A stretch of DNA of 64,000 nucleotides from Bacteroidales bacterium (lineage in GTDB: Bacteria; Bacteroidota; Bacteroidia; Bacteroidales; Muribaculaceae), in contig SFOH01000001.1 in the NCBI GenBank assembly GCA_004552485.1, positions 1-64,000 on the forward strand. The letters run 5' to 3'. A program made the position numbers and the translations under genes. Position 1 is the stretch's first letter; each line of letters begins with the position of its first letter. This document shows, in pieces, positions 15,440 to 26,071 of the stretch. The notes beneath the pieces were generated by a model. The model ran no database searches. It was not told the DNA's origin and saw nothing but the letters and a program-made list of their open reading frames with translations.

Positions 15440-18061
15440 TTACTCTGAAACGGATGCCGGAGCGGATGTCTCGGCCGAAAGAAGAGCGTCGGCTCCCTCT
15501 TCGAGTGCCGGGGTATTGTGGGAGACGATGCGCGAGACAATCTTCTGCTGCTCAGCGTCATAGTCGATGACAATCTCATCGCCCACAACGGCCACGGCGG
15601 AGATGATGAGCTCGGCGAGGTCGTCCTCGAGATACTTCTGGATGGCACGTTTGAGCGGACGTGCGCCATACTGGGCGTCATAGCCCTTGTCGGCCACAAA
15701 ATTCTTGGCGGCCTCGGTGAGCGTAAGCTTATAGCCCAGGTCGGCAACGCGCTTGTAGAAGCCGGCCAGCTCAATGTCGATAATCCGGAAGATGGCGTCG
15801 CGGTCGAGCTGCTCGAACATGATGATGTCGTCGATACGGTTCAGGAACTCGGGCGAGAAAGCCTTGTTCAGAGCTTTCTGAATCACGCTGTTGGCATGCT
15901 GCGAGCCCATGCTGCTGTCGGTGGCGGTGTTGAAGCCGACGCCCGATCCGAAGTCGCGCAGCTGGCGCACGCCGATGTTCGAGGTCATGATGATGATCGT
16001 GTTCTTGAAGTCGATGCGACGGCCCAGACAGTCGGTGAGTCGGCCTTCGTCCATCACCTGCAGCAGCAGGTTGAACACATCGGGGTGGGCCTTCTCGATC
16101 TCGTCGAGGAGCACGATTGAGTAGGGATGACGGCGCACCTGCTCGGTCAGCTGTCCACCCTCCTCGTAACCTACGTATCCGGGAGGCGCTCCGACGAGTC
16201 GGCTCACGGTGAATTTCTCCATATACTCGGACATGTCGATGCGGATGAGCGTATCGGCGGAGTCGAACATATACTCGGCTAACTTCTTGGCCAGGTGGGT
16301 CTTACCGACACCGGTGGGGCCGAGGAAGAGGAAGGTGCCGATGGGCTTGTTGGGATCCTTCAGGCCGATGCGGTTGCGCTGGATGGCTTTGACCACTTTG
16401 TCGATGGCGGCATCCTGGCCGATGATGCTCTTTTTGATGGCGGGAGCCATCTCGCGCAATCTCATTCCTTCGGCTTGGGCAATGCGCTGAACGGGCACAC
16501 CGGTAATCATGGCCACTACCTCGGCAACCTTCTCGGCATCAACCACTTCGCGGGAGTTATTGAGTTTCTCCTCCCACTCTTTCTTGGCTTTGTCGAGCTG
16601 TTCGGTGAGCTCGGTGGCACGATTGCGCCAGGCGGCGGCCTTCTCGAAGTTCTGGGCACGTGCGGCCTCGAACTTGTTGGCGGTGGCCTCGTCGACCTCG
16701 CGCTCCAGGCGCTCTATCTCCTCGGGGACGGTGATATTGGTGATGTGCACGCGCGAGCCGGCCTCGTCCATGGCGTCGATGGCCTTGTCGGGGAAGTTGC
16801 GGTCCGAGATATAGCGGTCGGTGAGTTTCACGCACGCCTCGAGCGCTTCATCCGTGAAGGTCACGTTGTGGTGGGCCTCATACTTATCCTTGATGTTGTT
16901 GAGAATCTGAAGGGTCTCCTCGGCGGTGGTGGGCTCCACCATCACTTTCTGGAAGCGGCGCTCCAGAGCACCGTCCTTCTCGATGTTCTTGCGGTACTCG
17001 TCGAGGGTGGTGGCACCGATGCACTGCAGCTCGCCGCGGGCAAGGGCGGGCTTGAGCATGTTGGCGGCATCCATGGCGCCCTGAGGATTACCGGCACCGA
17101 CGATTGTGTGGATTTCGTCGATAAAGAGGATGACGTCGGGATTCTTGGAGAGCTCGACAAGGATTGCCTTGATGCGCTCCTCAAACTCTCCGCGGTATTT
17201 TGTGCCGGCCACAAGCGAGGCCATGTCCAGCGACACCACGCGCTTGTCGAAGAGCACGCGGCTCACCTTGCGCTGCACGATTCTGAGCGCCAGGCCTTCT
17301 ACGATAGCCGATTTGCCCACGCCGGGCTCACCGATGAGCACGGGGTTGTTCTTCTTGCGGCGTGAGAGCACCTGAGCCAGGCGCTCGATCTCTGTCTCGC
17401 GGCCTACGACGGGGTCGAGTCGGCCCTCGGCGGCGGCGCGTGTCATGTCGTGGCCGAACTTGTCGAGCATGGGCGTGTCGGCGCCGCTTTTCTTCTGGCG
17501 CGAGGCGGTGGAGGTGCCGCGCGAGCCGGTGCCGCGACCCAGGGGTGCGCCGCCGTTGCTGTCGTCCTCGTCGTTGTCGTCACCGATAAACTCGGCGCCG
17601 GCTACGGGCGACGACGAACTGGTCTCGCGCCGGGCGGCGGCGCTAAGGTTGCCGTAGTCGATGCCGCGGCTGCGGAAGGCGTTGAAAAACTCCATGTTCT
17701 GAACGTCGGGATTATGGAATATGGCCAGCAGTATGTGGGCCGAGCTCACGTTCTCGCTCTTGAGGATGCGTGCCTCGAGGGCGGAAAGACGCACCACACG
17801 ATTGGTGAGGGCGGCTATGTTCACGGCCGGTACGGGATTGTCGGCCATATTGTACAGCTCGTTGTCCAGGTTCGAGAATATGTTCTCAAGCTCGTCGTCA
17901 TTGGCGGCCACGCGGCTGAGAAGCTGCCAGCCGGAGTCACGAAGAGCGCGCATGGCCAGCAGCACGAACTCCGGAGTCAGCTCCGAGCAATTGTGCTGCC
18001 TCACCAGCCGCTGGGCTGTGTTGAGCAATATGGTTATCTCCTGCGAAAAATTGTTGTCCAT
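15440..18061 (-). CDS. clpC: ClpC-type AAA+ unfoldase (Clp protease ATP-binding subunit)
   Basis: The 873-aa Hsp100 protein unfolds substrates for the ClpP peptidase. The N-terminal Clp_N double repeat covers about residues 1-150, followed by a Gly/Ser/Asp-rich linker. AAA+ domain 1 has GEPGVGKSA and [13 protein letters not shown] short middle domain with a UVR-like segment ([14 protein letters not shown]) follows, and AAA+ domain 2 has [11 protein letters not shown] and [12 protein letters not shown]. The VGF tripeptide in GSGVGFNTA is at the place of the ClpP-binding loop. With the short middle domain this favours ClpC over the disaggregase ClpB. No clpP or mcsAB lies nearby. It is transcribed divergently from gyrA. 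Confidence 0.92.
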   Translation of the reverse strand: MDNNFSQEITILLNTAQRLVRQHNCSELTPEFVLLAMRALRDSGWQLLSRVAANDDELENIFSNLDNELYNMADNPVPAVNIAALTNRVVRLSALEARILKSENVSSAHILLAIFHNPDVQNMEFFNAFRSRGIDYGNLSAAARRETSSSSPVAGAEFIGDDNDEDDSNGGAPLGRGTGSRGTSTASRQKKSGADTPMLDKFGHDMTRAAAEGRLDPVVGRETEIERLAQVLSRRKKNNPVLIGEPGVGKSAIVEGLALRIVQRKVSRVLFDKRVVSLDMASLVAGTKYRGEFEERIKAILVELSKNPDVILFIDEIHTIVGAGNPQGAMDAANMLKPALARGELQCIGATTLDEYRKNIEKDGALERRFQKVMVEPTTAEETLQILNNIKDKYEAHHNVTFTDEALEACVKLTDRYISDRNFPDKAIDAMDEAGSRVHITNITVPEEIERLEREVDEATANKFEAARAQNFEKAAAWRNRATELTEQLDKAKKEWEEKLNNSREVVDAEKVAEVVAMITGVPVQRIAQAEGMRLREMAPAIKKSIIGQDAAIDKVVKAIQRNRIGLKDPNKPIGTFLFLGPTGVGKTHLAKKLAEYMFDSADTLIRIDMSEYMEKFTVSRLVGAPPGYVGYEEGGQLTEQVRRHPYSIVLLDEIEKAHPDVFNLLLQVMDEGRLTDCLGRRIDFKNTIIIMTSNIGVRQLRDFGSGVGFNTATDSSMGSQHANSVIQKALNKAFSPEFLNRIDDIIMFEQLDRDAIFRIIDIELAGFYKRVADLGYKLTLTEAAKNFVADKGYDAQYGARPLKRAIQKYLEDDLAELIISAVAVVGDEIVIDYDAEQQKIVSRIVSHNTPALEEGADALLSAETSAPASVSE

Positions 18062-18239
18062 TGATTGATATGTGTTGTGAAACGGTTTACCTTAGAATTA
18101 AATAATGTGTCAGCAATAAGCATGCCAAACACTGTGGCAGCTGTCTCCCGGCCGCATTTATTTTCGCGGCACGGTGGAATCTTTAACATTCCGGGGCCTA
18201 AATTGTGAAAAAATCTTGCTGCCCAAAATCTTTATAGTT

Positions 18240-18278
18240 CAAAGTTAGTGATTTTTTCGGAAAAAGTTCGTAAATTTG
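18240..18278. promoter_or_regulatory. Divergent -7 boxes for clpC (-) and gyrA (+)
   Basis: TAACTTTG lies on the minus strand at 18240-18247 and TAAATTTG on the plus strand at 18271-18278, facing away from each other with 23 bp between them. A TTTTTTCGGAAAAA near-palindrome lies in the gap. Neither has a clear TTTG at -33. The gap 18062-18366 otherwise contains no gene. Confidence 0.5.
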
Positions 18279-18366
18279 TATGATAATTTTGGCTTAATAG
18301 TTTTTTTTAGCGTTTCTTAGAAAAACCAATGCAGTCTAACTGACTAATTAACACTCTTTTACAGAT

Positions 18367-20946
18367 ATGCTGGAAGATGACCGCATCATAAAAATTGATA
18401 TAGAAAATGAAATGAAGAGCGCGTACATCGATTACTCGATGAGCGTTATCGTGTCGCGCGCCCTCCCCGATGCCCGTGATGGCCTCAAGCCCGTGCAGCG
18501 ACGTGTGCTGTTCGGCATGGACGCCATGGGCAACACTTCTGACAAGCCCCATAAGAAATCCGCCAACTGCGTCGGCGAGGTGATGGGTAAATACCACCCC
18601 CACGGCGACTCCTCAATCTACGGCACTGTCGTCAACCTGGCGCAGGACTGGAAGATGCGCGCCATCCTAGTGGACGGCCACGGCAACTTCGGCTCCATCG
18701 ACGGCGCCTCTCCCGCGGCCATGCGTTACACCGAGGTGCGCCTGGCCAAGCTCGGCGAGGAGATGCTCTCCGACATCAAGGATGACACCGTCGACTTTGT
18801 TCCCACCTACGACAACGGCGGCCGCGAGCCGGTGGTGCTCCCCACCCGATTCCCCAACCTCCTGGTGAACGGCGCCAGCGGCATTGCCGTCGGCATGGCC
18901 ACGAACATGCCCCCGCACAACTTGCGCGAGGCCCTGAACGCCGCCATCGCACTCGTCGATGACCCCGAGATCAGCATCGACGACCTCATGAAGATTATCC
19001 CCGCTCCCGACTTCCCCACCGGTGGCACCATCTACGGATACGGCGGCGTCAAGGAAGCCTACCACACCGGCCGCGGCCGTATCATCGTACGCGCCGTCGC
19101 CGAGATTGAGCAGGAGGCAAACCACGAGACCATCGTTGTCCGCGAAATTCCCTACGGCGTCAACAAGGCCGAACTCATTAAATATATTGCCGACCTCAGC
19201 AACGAGAAGAAACTCGACGGCATCGCCGACATCAACGACGAGACCGACTTCGAGGGCATGCGCATTGTCATCAAACTCAAGAGCGACGCCAACGCAAACG
19301 TCGTCCTCAACAAGCTCTACAAGATGACCCAGATGCAGGCCTCCTTCTCCGTCAACAACGTGGCACTGGTGGGCGGACGTCCCCGTCTGCTCACCCTCAA
19401 GGACATTCTTCAGGAGTTTGTCTCCCACCGCCACGAGGTGGTCATTCGCCGCACACGCTTCCGTCTGGCCAAGGCTCTTGACCAGCTCCACATCTTGGAA
19501 GGCCTGATCATCGCCTCTCAGAACATCGACGAGGTGATTCGCATCATCCGCGCCTCCGACAGTGTCGCCGACGCCAAGCAGGCCCTCATGCAGCGCTTCT
19601 CGCTCACCGACCGTCAGGTGACGGCCATCGTCGAGATGAAACTGCGCGCTCTCACCGGCCTGGAGCAGCACAAGCTCGAGGAAGACTACGCCAAGCTCAA
19701 GGAATACGTTGCCTCTCTGGAGCTTATCCTCAACGACGACCATGTCTGCCGCGAGCTCATCAAGAGCGAGATGGCCGAGACACGCGACAAATACGGCGAC
19801 GACCGCCGCACCAAGATCGACTACACCGCCGGCGACTTCAACGCTGAAGACTTCTACGCCGACGATGACATGATCATCACCATCTCCCACATGGGATACA
19901 TCAAGCGCACTCCCCTCTCCGAGTTCCGTGCTCAGAACCGAGGCGGCGTAGGCGCCAAGGGCTCCGACACCCGCGACTCCGACTTCATCGAGCACATCTA
20001 CACAGCCTCCATGCACTCCACCATGCTCTTCTTCACGCAGAAAGGCCTGGTTTACTCCATGAAGGTCTACGAGCTGCCCGAGGGCGCCAAGAGCTCGAAG
20101 GGCCGCGCCCTCCAGAACGTGCTGAACATCGAGAACGACGACAAGGTCAACGCCTTCATCTCGTGCAAGATGCTCAACGATGTGGAATATGTGACCTCAC
20201 ACAACCTCGTCTTCGCTACGCGCAAGGGCGTGGTCAAGAAAACCTGTCTCCAGGAATATGCCCGCGTGCTGGCCAAGGGCAAGAAAGCCATCGTACTGCG
20301 TGACGACGACTCGCTGGTCGGCGTTGAGCTCACCGACGGCAACTCTCAGATTCTGCTGGCCAACCGCAAAGGCCGCGCCATCCGCTTCGAAGAGAGCAAG
20401 GTTCGCGCCATGGGCCGCGTCAGCACCGGCGTCCGCGGCATGACTCTCGACGGCGACGACGACTACATCGTCGGCCTCATCACGATGCCCGAAGGCTCGG
20501 AGAACACCATCCTCGTTCTCTCCGAGAAAGGCATCGGCAAACGCTCCGAGCTTGAGTCTTACCGCATCACCAACCGCGGCGGCAAGGGCGTGAAGACGAT
20601 GAACATCACCGACCGCACCGGCGAACTCGTGGCCTTCAAGAGTGTCAACGACGAGACCGACCTGGTCATCATCAACAAGTCCGGTATCACCATCCGCATC
20701 CGCGTGGCCGACATTCCCGTCCGCGGTCGTGCCACGATGGGCGTCAAGCTCATCGACCTGACCAAGCGCGGCGGCGACATTGCCTCTGCCTGCTGTGTTC
20801 CGACCGACCCCGAACAGGAGGCTCAGGACCTGGAGATTCCGGAGGGCGAGCTCAATGCCGAGGCCGAGGAACCCGCCGACAACGAGGTGATTGACGATGT
20901 CGAACCCACCGACGAGCCCGAGGAGGAGGCTGATTCCGAAGAGTAA
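18367..20946 (+). CDS. gyrA: DNA gyrase subunit A
   Basis: The 859-aa subunit breaks and rejoins DNA in the GyrA2GyrB2 enzyme that introduces negative supercoils. The N-terminal winged-helix and tower domains carry AMRYTE with the catalytic Tyr121. The C-terminal beta-pinwheel contains the gyrase box as [10 protein letters not shown], which separates it from topoisomerase IV ParC. The tail is very acidic (about 40 residues of Glu, Asp and Pro). In the quinolone region HGDSSIYGT, Ser82 matches E. coli Ser83, but the acidic residue expected at E. coli position 87 is Gly86. It is divergent from clpC; gyrB is not in the window. Confidence 0.95.
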   Translation: MLEDDRIIKIDIENEMKSAYIDYSMSVIVSRALPDARDGLKPVQRRVLFGMDAMGNTSDKPHKKSANCVGEVMGKYHPHGDSSIYGTVVNLAQDWKMRAILVDGHGNFGSIDGASPAAMRYTEVRLAKLGEEMLSDIKDDTVDFVPTYDNGGREPVVLPTRFPNLLVNGASGIAVGMATNMPPHNLREALNAAIALVDDPEISIDDLMKIIPAPDFPTGGTIYGYGGVKEAYHTGRGRIIVRAVAEIEQEANHETIVVREIPYGVNKAELIKYIADLSNEKKLDGIADINDETDFEGMRIVIKLKSDANANVVLNKLYKMTQMQASFSVNNVALVGGRPRLLTLKDILQEFVSHRHEVVIRRTRFRLAKALDQLHILEGLIIASQNIDEVIRIIRASDSVADAKQALMQRFSLTDRQVTAIVEMKLRALTGLEQHKLEEDYAKLKEYVASLELILNDDHVCRELIKSEMAETRDKYGDDRRTKIDYTAGDFNAEDFYADDDMIITISHMGYIKRTPLSEFRAQNRGGVGAKGSDTRDSDFIEHIYTASMHSTMLFFTQKGLVYSMKVYELPEGAKSSKGRALQNVLNIENDDKVNAFISCKMLNDVEYVTSHNLVFATRKGVVKKTCLQEYARVLAKGKKAIVLRDDDSLVGVELTDGNSQILLANRKGRAIRFEESKVRAMGRVSTGVRGMTLDGDDDYIVGLITMPEGSENTILVLSEKGIGKRSELESYRITNRGGKGVKTMNITDRTGELVAFKSVNDETDLVIINKSGITIRIRVADIPVRGRATMGVKLIDLTKRGGDIASACCVPTDPEQEAQDLEIPEGELNAEAEEPADNEVIDDVEPTDEPEEEADSEE

Positions 20947-20963
20947 GCCGCAACGCACACCGT

Positions 20964-20991
20964 CCGGCAGAGGCGCTGTTGTCTCTGTCGG
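20964..20991 (+). terminator. Hairpin downstream of gyrA
   Basis: CCGGCAGAG (20964-20972) pairs with CTCTGTCGG (20983-20991) with one wobble, 17 bp past the gyrA stop. No long T-run follows, so efficiency is uncertain. The remaining stretch to 21263 holds a GGAGCG/CGCTCTCC pair (about 21014-21050) and AT-rich sequence, probably with the promoter of the next gene, but I could not fix it. Confidence 0.5.
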
Positions 20992-21263
20992 CGGTTAAAC
21001 TAAAACCCGAGTGGAGCGTCTTATATAAAAGGGTACTCCCCGGTCGCTCTCCTTCGCTTACACAATATTATATATAGCACTATCGTTTATATTCAATATC
21101 TCCCCAACACATTATTATATATATGTGTTATAGCCGATAAGCGGAACACTTCTCTTCCTTCACGGAATCTCAAACGAAACAACGCTGGGGTCATTCCCCG
21201 TAGATCTCAATAAAACAATAAATTAACTTACAAAATACCCTAACCATCTAACTTCACAGAATT

Positions 21264-22484
21264 ATGAAGAAGACCAGCATTCTCGGCCTGTGCCTGCTCA
21301 CCGCAGCCGCAGCTTCCGCACAGATCACTGTTGTGAAAGAAGCCGAAAAAGCCATGAAAAGCGGTAAACCGTTCACTGAGGTTGTCACTATTGTCACCCC
21401 CGCTTTCTCTGATCCCGCAACCGCTCAGCTGGCTCAGACCTACTACGTCCCCGGTAAAGCCGGCTTCAAGCAGTACGACGACGTCCTCGGCAAACGCCAG
21501 ATTGGCATCATCAAGGACGGCGACCCCCAGATCACTGCTGCCGTCAACGCTCTGCTCGGCGGTTATGACTATTTCATGAAAGCCCTTCCCCTCGACTCTC
21601 TTCCCAACGAGAAAGGTCAGATCAAACCCAAATACTCCAAGGACATGCTCAGCACCATCCAGGGCCACCAGAACGACTTCTACACCGCAGCCGTTGACTT
21701 CTGGCAGGCCAAAGAATATGACAACGCCTACAAGTCATGGGACATTTTCCTGAACTTCCAGAAGAACCCCATGTTCCCCAAGGCTCAGCAGTTCCCCGAC
21801 AGCGCCATCGCTGACATAGCTTACAATCAGGGCGTCGCTGCATGGCAGGCCAACAACTTTGACGCCGCACTCAACTCTTTCCGCAAATCCCTGGCCCTCG
21901 GCAATGACAAAAAACAGCTCTTCGAGTATGCCATCGCCGTTGCCAACAACGCCAAGAACAATGACGCCATCCTGGATTTTGCCGAAGCCGGAAACCGACT
22001 CTATGGCCATGACGACCCCCAGTTCATCAACCAGATCATCAACTATTATCTCAACACCGAGAAGTATGACGAGGCCATGAACATCCTCAACAACGCCATC
22101 GCCGCCGACCCCCAGAACGCCCAGTACTACGCTCTGGAGGGCATCATCTATGACAACCAGAAGAACCGCACCAAATCGCTCGAGTGCTACGACAAGGCTC
22201 TGTCTCTCAACCCCGACAACGCCGTCGCTCTCTTCTACAAAGGCCGCGCTCTTGCCGCTCAGGCCGGTGAGCTCTCCGACAACTACAACGGCAACGGTTA
22301 CGACGCCTACAAGGCATCGACCCTCGCTCCCCTCTATCGCCAGTCTGTTGAACTGCTGGAGAAAGCCTATCAGCTCGACCCCAACAACCGTCATCAGATT
22401 CTCCAGGTTCTTGAGATTGACTACTACAACCTCAACGACCAGGTAGGCATGGACTCTGTCAAGGAGCGCAAGCTTGACGACTGA
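21264..22484 (+). CDS. Exported tetratricopeptide-repeat protein
   Basis: The 406-aa protein begins with a signal peptide (MKKTSILGLCLLTAAAASAQ) and is probably periplasmic. From about residue 140 onward it is made of TPR helices: DFWQAKEYDNAYKSWDIFL, AYNQGVAAWQANNFDAALNS, NYYLNTEKYDEAMNILNNAI, YALEGIIYDNQKNRTKSLEC and ALFYKGRALAAQA. TPR proteins act as protein-binding scaffolds; the partner is unknown. It is a single gene after gyrA and ends in a strong terminator at 22516-22556. Similar TPR proteins follow gyrA in other Bacteroidales, as I recall. Confidence 0.85.
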   Translation: MKKTSILGLCLLTAAAASAQITVVKEAEKAMKSGKPFTEVVTIVTPAFSDPATAQLAQTYYVPGKAGFKQYDDVLGKRQIGIIKDGDPQITAAVNALLGGYDYFMKALPLDSLPNEKGQIKPKYSKDMLSTIQGHQNDFYTAAVDFWQAKEYDNAYKSWDIFLNFQKNPMFPKAQQFPDSAIADIAYNQGVAAWQANNFDAALNSFRKSLALGNDKKQLFEYAIAVANNAKNNDAILDFAEAGNRLYGHDDPQFINQIINYYLNTEKYDEAMNILNNAIAADPQNAQYYALEGIIYDNQKNRTKSLECYDKALSLNPDNAVALFYKGRALAAQAGELSDNYNGNGYDAYKASTLAPLYRQSVELLEKAYQLDPNNRHQILQVLEIDYYNLNDQVGMDSVKERKLDD

Positions 22485-22515
22485 TAACGTCGCCGCTATC
22501 ATCTGACACTCATCA

Positions 22516-22556
22516 GGGCGCGCCAGCGGGCCTAAAGCCCCGTGGCGCGCCCTTTC
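22516..22556 (+). terminator. Strong terminator after the TPR gene
   Basis: GGGCGCGCCA (22516-22525) and TGGCGCGCCC (22543-22552) are perfect 10-bp arms with a 17-nt loop, followed by TTTCT. It separates the TPR gene from the DUF1599 cluster. Confidence 0.85.
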
Positions 22557-22607
22557 TCATTCCTTTCATACCCTCCCTCCCCCCCCCTTTCCATCTCAGT
22601 TCTCATA

Positions 22608-23162
22608 ATGGATACAAACCAGCAGTTCGACGAAGCTCTCTCCCTGTGCCGCAACATCTTTGTCCGCAAACTCAGAGACTACGGCCCCTCGTGGCGCATA
22701 ATGCGTCCCGCCGCTGTCACCGACCAGCTCTTCATTAAAGCTAAACGTATACGCTCGCTCGAGACCAAACGCGTCTCCGCTGTGGGCGAAGGCATCCTCA
22801 CGGAGTTCATCGCCATTGTCAATTACGGCATCATCGGCCTCATCCAGCTCCGGTTGGGCGCCGCCGACTCAAAGGACATCTCCGTGGAGCGCGCCGTCGA
22901 ATTCTATGACGCTGTCGCCGAGCAGGCCCGCACGCTCATGATTGCCAAGAACCACGACTACGACGAGGCGTGGCGCGGCATGCGCGTGCTCTCCTACACC
23001 GACCTGATTCTCATGAAGATTGAGCGCGTGAAAGAGATTGAGGACCACCGCGGTCACACGGAGGTCTCCGAAGGCATCGACGCCAATTATATGGACATGA
23101 TCAACTATGCAGTCTTTGGAATCATCAAACTCACAGAGCAGTCCCGCGAAGCCGAATGTTGA
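22608..23162 (+). CDS. DUF1599 domain protein
   Basis: The 184-aa protein consists of two similar halves, each with a motif like K..DYgpsWR.MR followed by a Lys/Arg-rich helix: KLRDYGPSWRIMR with KAKRIRSLE, then KNHDYDEAWRGMR with KIERVKEIE. This internal duplication is the DUF1599 layout; the biochemical function is unknown. I choose the ATG at 22608 because the frame upstream runs through the terminator. It heads the Bacteroidales cluster DUF1599-DoxX-tpiA-SPOR-folE. Confidence 0.85.
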   Translation: MDTNQQFDEALSLCRNIFVRKLRDYGPSWRIMRPAAVTDQLFIKAKRIRSLETKRVSAVGEGILTEFIAIVNYGIIGLIQLRLGAADSKDISVERAVEFYDAVAEQARTLMIAKNHDYDEAWRGMRVLSYTDLILMKIERVKEIEDHRGHTEVSEGIDANYMDMINYAVFGIIKLTEQSREAEC

Positions 23163-24389
23163 GCCGAAGGCTCCGACGAAGGCCTCCGACAAAACGACGC
23201 CGCTGTGGATGAAGGCGGTCGTATGGCTGCTGCGTGTGGTCTGCGGCGGGGTGTTCATCTTCTCCGGATGGGCAAAGGCCGTTGACCCCTGGGGCACTGT
23301 CTACAAGCTCCAGGACTATATGGCCGCAATGGGTCTTTCCTTTGAATACGAGACGATTGTGGCCGCTTCATTCCTGATGGCTGCCTTGGAGTTCGCACTG
23401 GGCGTGATGGTGCTCATCGGCGCTTTCCGTCGTCTCTCGGCGTGGGCGCTCCTGGCTTTCATGGCCGTCATGACACCGCTGACTGTGTGGATTTATGTGG
23501 CCGACCCGGTGGCCGACTGCGGTTGCTTCGGCGATGCGCTCATCATTTCGAACGGTCAGACGCTGGCCAAGAACGTTGTGCTGCTTGTGCTTTCCGTGGG
23601 CCTGGTTCTATGGAACAGACGCGTGGCTTGCCTCATCAAGCCTGCCGTTCAATGGATAGCTCTGACGGCCACAATCCTTTACCCGCTGCTGCTCTCGCTC
23701 TACGGCTATCTCATCCAGCCGCTGCACGACTTCCGTCCCTTCCCGGCCGGGACCCCGGTGGCTCACATCCACGACAATGCCTCCGAGCCGCGGTTCGTCT
23801 ACGCTGACGCCGCCGGCACCGAGCGCTCGTTCAGCGCCGACTCTTTGCCCGACGACAGCGCCTGGACGTTTTTGCGCCGCGAACAGCCTGCGGTCTCCGC
23901 CATCGACCCAAACAAGCAGATTGCCATCATCGACGCCGATGGCGACGACATCACTCCCGCTCGCGCATGGCCAACACGCTCTACACCTATCTTGACGACC
24001 GCGATATTCCGATGGTGGCTGTCGTGGCCACGGACTCGGTGCCGGAATGGACTGATATGGTCAAGGCCGAATATCCGGTCTACTCGGCCGACGATACCGA
24101 CATCAAAATGCTTGTGCGCGGTCATGCCGCTTTGGTCTATGTTCAGAACGACACTGTCCGCTGGAAATACAGCCTCTACTGCATCTCGCCCGAGGTCGTG
24201 CCTGTCGAGGACTCCGACGACAATCTCTCGCAGAACCGTCTCTCCGCAATCGCTCCGGTGGAGGACAGCCCGGTGCTCTCGGTGCTCACGGGCGCCCTGC
24301 TCATCGTGCTCACCGTGCTCATGGCTCTATCCCTGGCCTTCCATCGCCGCAAGCCTGCCCGGGCCGAGTCCGGTGGCAATGTCGGCTGA
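23107..24389 (+). pseudogene. DoxX/MauE-like membrane protein with thioredoxin-like region, frameshifted
   Basis: The first frame encodes four membrane helices of the DoxX type (WLLRVVCGGVFIFSGWAKA, then three more) with an ADCGCFGDA Cys pair and a periplasmic part ending near DADGDDITP (about 23960). The continuation lies in another frame from 23967: MANTLYTYLDDRDIPMVAVVATDSVPEW and onward, with an ISPE segment and a final membrane helix to 24389. In relatives about 25 residues normally join these two parts, so a deletion of a length not divisible by three is more likely than a single-base error. The start at 23107 overlaps DUF1599 by 56 bp; ATG 23209 is an alternative. The partner genes around it are intact. 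Confidence 0.7.
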
Positions 24390-24412
24390 TTCGCCGCGGT
24401 ACGTTTTTCTAA

Positions 24413-24444
24413 TTTGCTTATGTCGCGCCTTTTTCGTACCTTTG
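24413..24444 (+). promoter_or_regulatory. Promoter of tpiA
   Basis: TTTG (24413-24416) and TACCTTTG (24437-24444) are 20 nt apart, 80 bp before the tpiA start. tpiA therefore does not depend on the broken gene upstream. Confidence 0.75.
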
Positions 24445-24523
24445 TCGGTTGAAATAAGCGCTTTTTGCCGATTTCCTACTTTTTGAATAAATTTCCTATT
24501 AAACAAACATAAAGTACAATAAA

Positions 24524-25276
24524 ATGAGAAAGAACATTGTTGCAGGTAACTGGAAAATGAACACCACCCTCCAGGAGGGCGTGAAACTGGCCGAAGAGGT
24601 CAATGCCGCTGTTAACGCCGCCGACGCCAAGTGCGACGTCATCATCTGCGTGCCCTTCACCCACCTGGCTCCGATAAACGGCGTCATCTCCGGCAAACTT
24701 GGCCTCGGTGCCGAGAACTGCGCTGACCACAAGAGCGGCGCTTACACCGGCGAGGTTTCCGCTCCCATGGTTGCTTCTACCGGCGCCAAATACGTCATCC
24801 TCGGCCACTCAGAGCGCCGTCAGTACTATGGCGAGAACGCGGAGATTCTCCGCGCCAAAGTGGCTCTGGCCCTCGAGAACGGTCTGACCCCCATCTTCTG
24901 CATCGGCGAAGTGCTCTCCGAGCGCGAGGCCGGCAAACACTTCGATGTCGTTAAGAGCCAGATTGAGGACGGTCTCTTCAATCTCTCCGCCGAGGACTTC
25001 TCGAAACTCATCCTGGCCTACGAACCCGTATGGGCTATCGGCACCGGAAAAACCGCCACTGCCGACCAGGCCGAGGAGATCCACGCTTTCATCCGCAGCG
25101 TCATCGCCGGCAAGTACGGTCAGGAAGTTGCCGACAACACTTCGATCCTCTACGGCGGTAGCTGCAAGCCCACCAACGCTGCCGAACTCTTTGCCAAACC
25201 CGACGTGGACGGCGGTCTCATTGGCGGCGCTTCGCTGAAGTGCGCCGACTTCATGGGCATCGTGAACGCCTTCTGA
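24524..25276 (+). CDS. tpiA: Triosephosphate isomerase
   Basis: The 250-aa TIM-barrel enzyme interconverts dihydroxyacetone phosphate and glyceraldehyde-3-phosphate in glycolysis. All catalytic elements are present: NWKMN near the N-terminus (Lys), GHSERR (His) and [14 protein letters not shown] (Glu and the mobile loop). YGGSCKPTN and GGLIGGASL form the phosphate site. Length is normal. It has its own promoter upstream and a hairpin downstream at 25304-25335. Confidence 0.98.
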   Translation: MRKNIVAGNWKMNTTLQEGVKLAEEVNAAVNAADAKCDVIICVPFTHLAPINGVISGKLGLGAENCADHKSGAYTGEVSAPMVASTGAKYVILGHSERRQYYGENAEILRAKVALALENGLTPIFCIGEVLSEREAGKHFDVVKSQIEDGLFNLSAEDFSKLILAYEPVWAIGTGKTATADQAEEIHAFIRSVIAGKYGQEVADNTSILYGGSCKPTNAAELFAKPDVDGGLIGGASLKCADFMGIVNAF

Positions 25277-25303
25277 GCCGCTTTCGGCTGACCAACCCCA
25301 TGC

Positions 25304-25335
25304 GGCGGGAGGATGCCGCGAGCAATCCTCCCGCC
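25304..25335 (+). terminator. Hairpin after tpiA
   Basis: GGCGGGAGGAT (25304-25314) and ATCCTCCCGCC (25325-25335) are perfect 11-bp arms with a 10-nt loop, followed by a pyrimidine tract without a T-run. It may only attenuate transcription into the next gene. Confidence 0.6.
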
Positions 25336-25393
25336 CTCCCTCTCTCCCTTATCTTATAACGCATCAACACCACTCCACAAAAAGCCCACGCTT

Positions 25394-26023
25394 ATGCGCA
25401 TAATGATGACCCTTGTGGCCGCACTCTCAATGTCGCTCTTATGGCCCGCTACCTATGCTGCCCGAACGCCTCAGTCGCCGGCACCCGCCACTGTCATTCC
25501 CGCGGACACGCTGGCCGTGGCTCCTCACAGCTCCGACTTCGCCGTGTCGTTCACCTTTGAGTCTGACTCAACGGCCAATGACACTGTCGCCGCACCCGAG
25601 CACATTCTGGAGAGCCTGGCTCTCGACGACCAGTTCACCATCATCCAGCCGCCCGCTCTGAAAAAGCGCCTGGAGGACGGCCGCATCCAGTCTCAGGCCC
25701 ACAACAACGGAAGAAACAAAGACGACAAGGAGCATAAGTCTGCCATCAAGCCGCGCACTTCGTCGGGCTTCCGCGTGGAAGTGTATGCCGACAATAACCT
25801 GCGCACGGCCAAGAGCGGTGCCTCTCAGCGTCGCGCCGCCGTAATGAGCCGTGTTCCGCAGTACCGCGTCTACATGACGTTCGACTCCCCGTTCTGGCGC
25901 GTCCGCGTGGGTGATTTCTCCAACCGCGGTGCCGCTGATGCCGCTGCCGCCGAGATTCGTCGCGCTATTCCTCAGAATGCCCGCGATGTGCGCGTGGTGC
26001 GCTGTACAATCAACAACCGCTGA
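25394..26023 (+). CDS. SPOR-domain protein
   Basis: The 209-aa protein has an N-terminal signal peptide (MRIMMTLVAALSMSLLWPATYA), a Ser/Thr/Ala/Pro-rich linker and a C-terminal SPOR-like domain from about residue 130: FRVEVYADNN, YRVYMTFDSPFWRVRVGDF and AAAAEIRRAIP. SPOR domains bind denuded peptidoglycan glycan strands, so a periplasmic cell-wall role is likely. The ATG at 25394 is preferred over 25313, which lies in the tpiA hairpin. The gene sits between tpiA and folE as in other Bacteroidales. Confidence 0.8.
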   Translation: MRIMMTLVAALSMSLLWPATYAARTPQSPAPATVIPADTLAVAPHSSDFAVSFTFESDSTANDTVAAPEHILESLALDDQFTIIQPPALKKRLEDGRIQSQAHNNGRNKDDKEHKSAIKPRTSSGFRVEVYADNNLRTAKSGASQRRAAVMSRVPQYRVYMTFDSPFWRVRVGDFSNRGAADAAAAEIRRAIPQNARDVRVVRCTINNR

Positions 26024-26071
26024 TGTCTCCCCACAGGCGGCTCATCATCCCCCACTCCACTTTCTTTCGTC

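Noticed and set aside
18667..20016. 449-codon frame antisense to gyrA
   Set aside because: It is a shadow produced by the GC-rich third codon positions of gyrA, which is certain; the translation has no family features.
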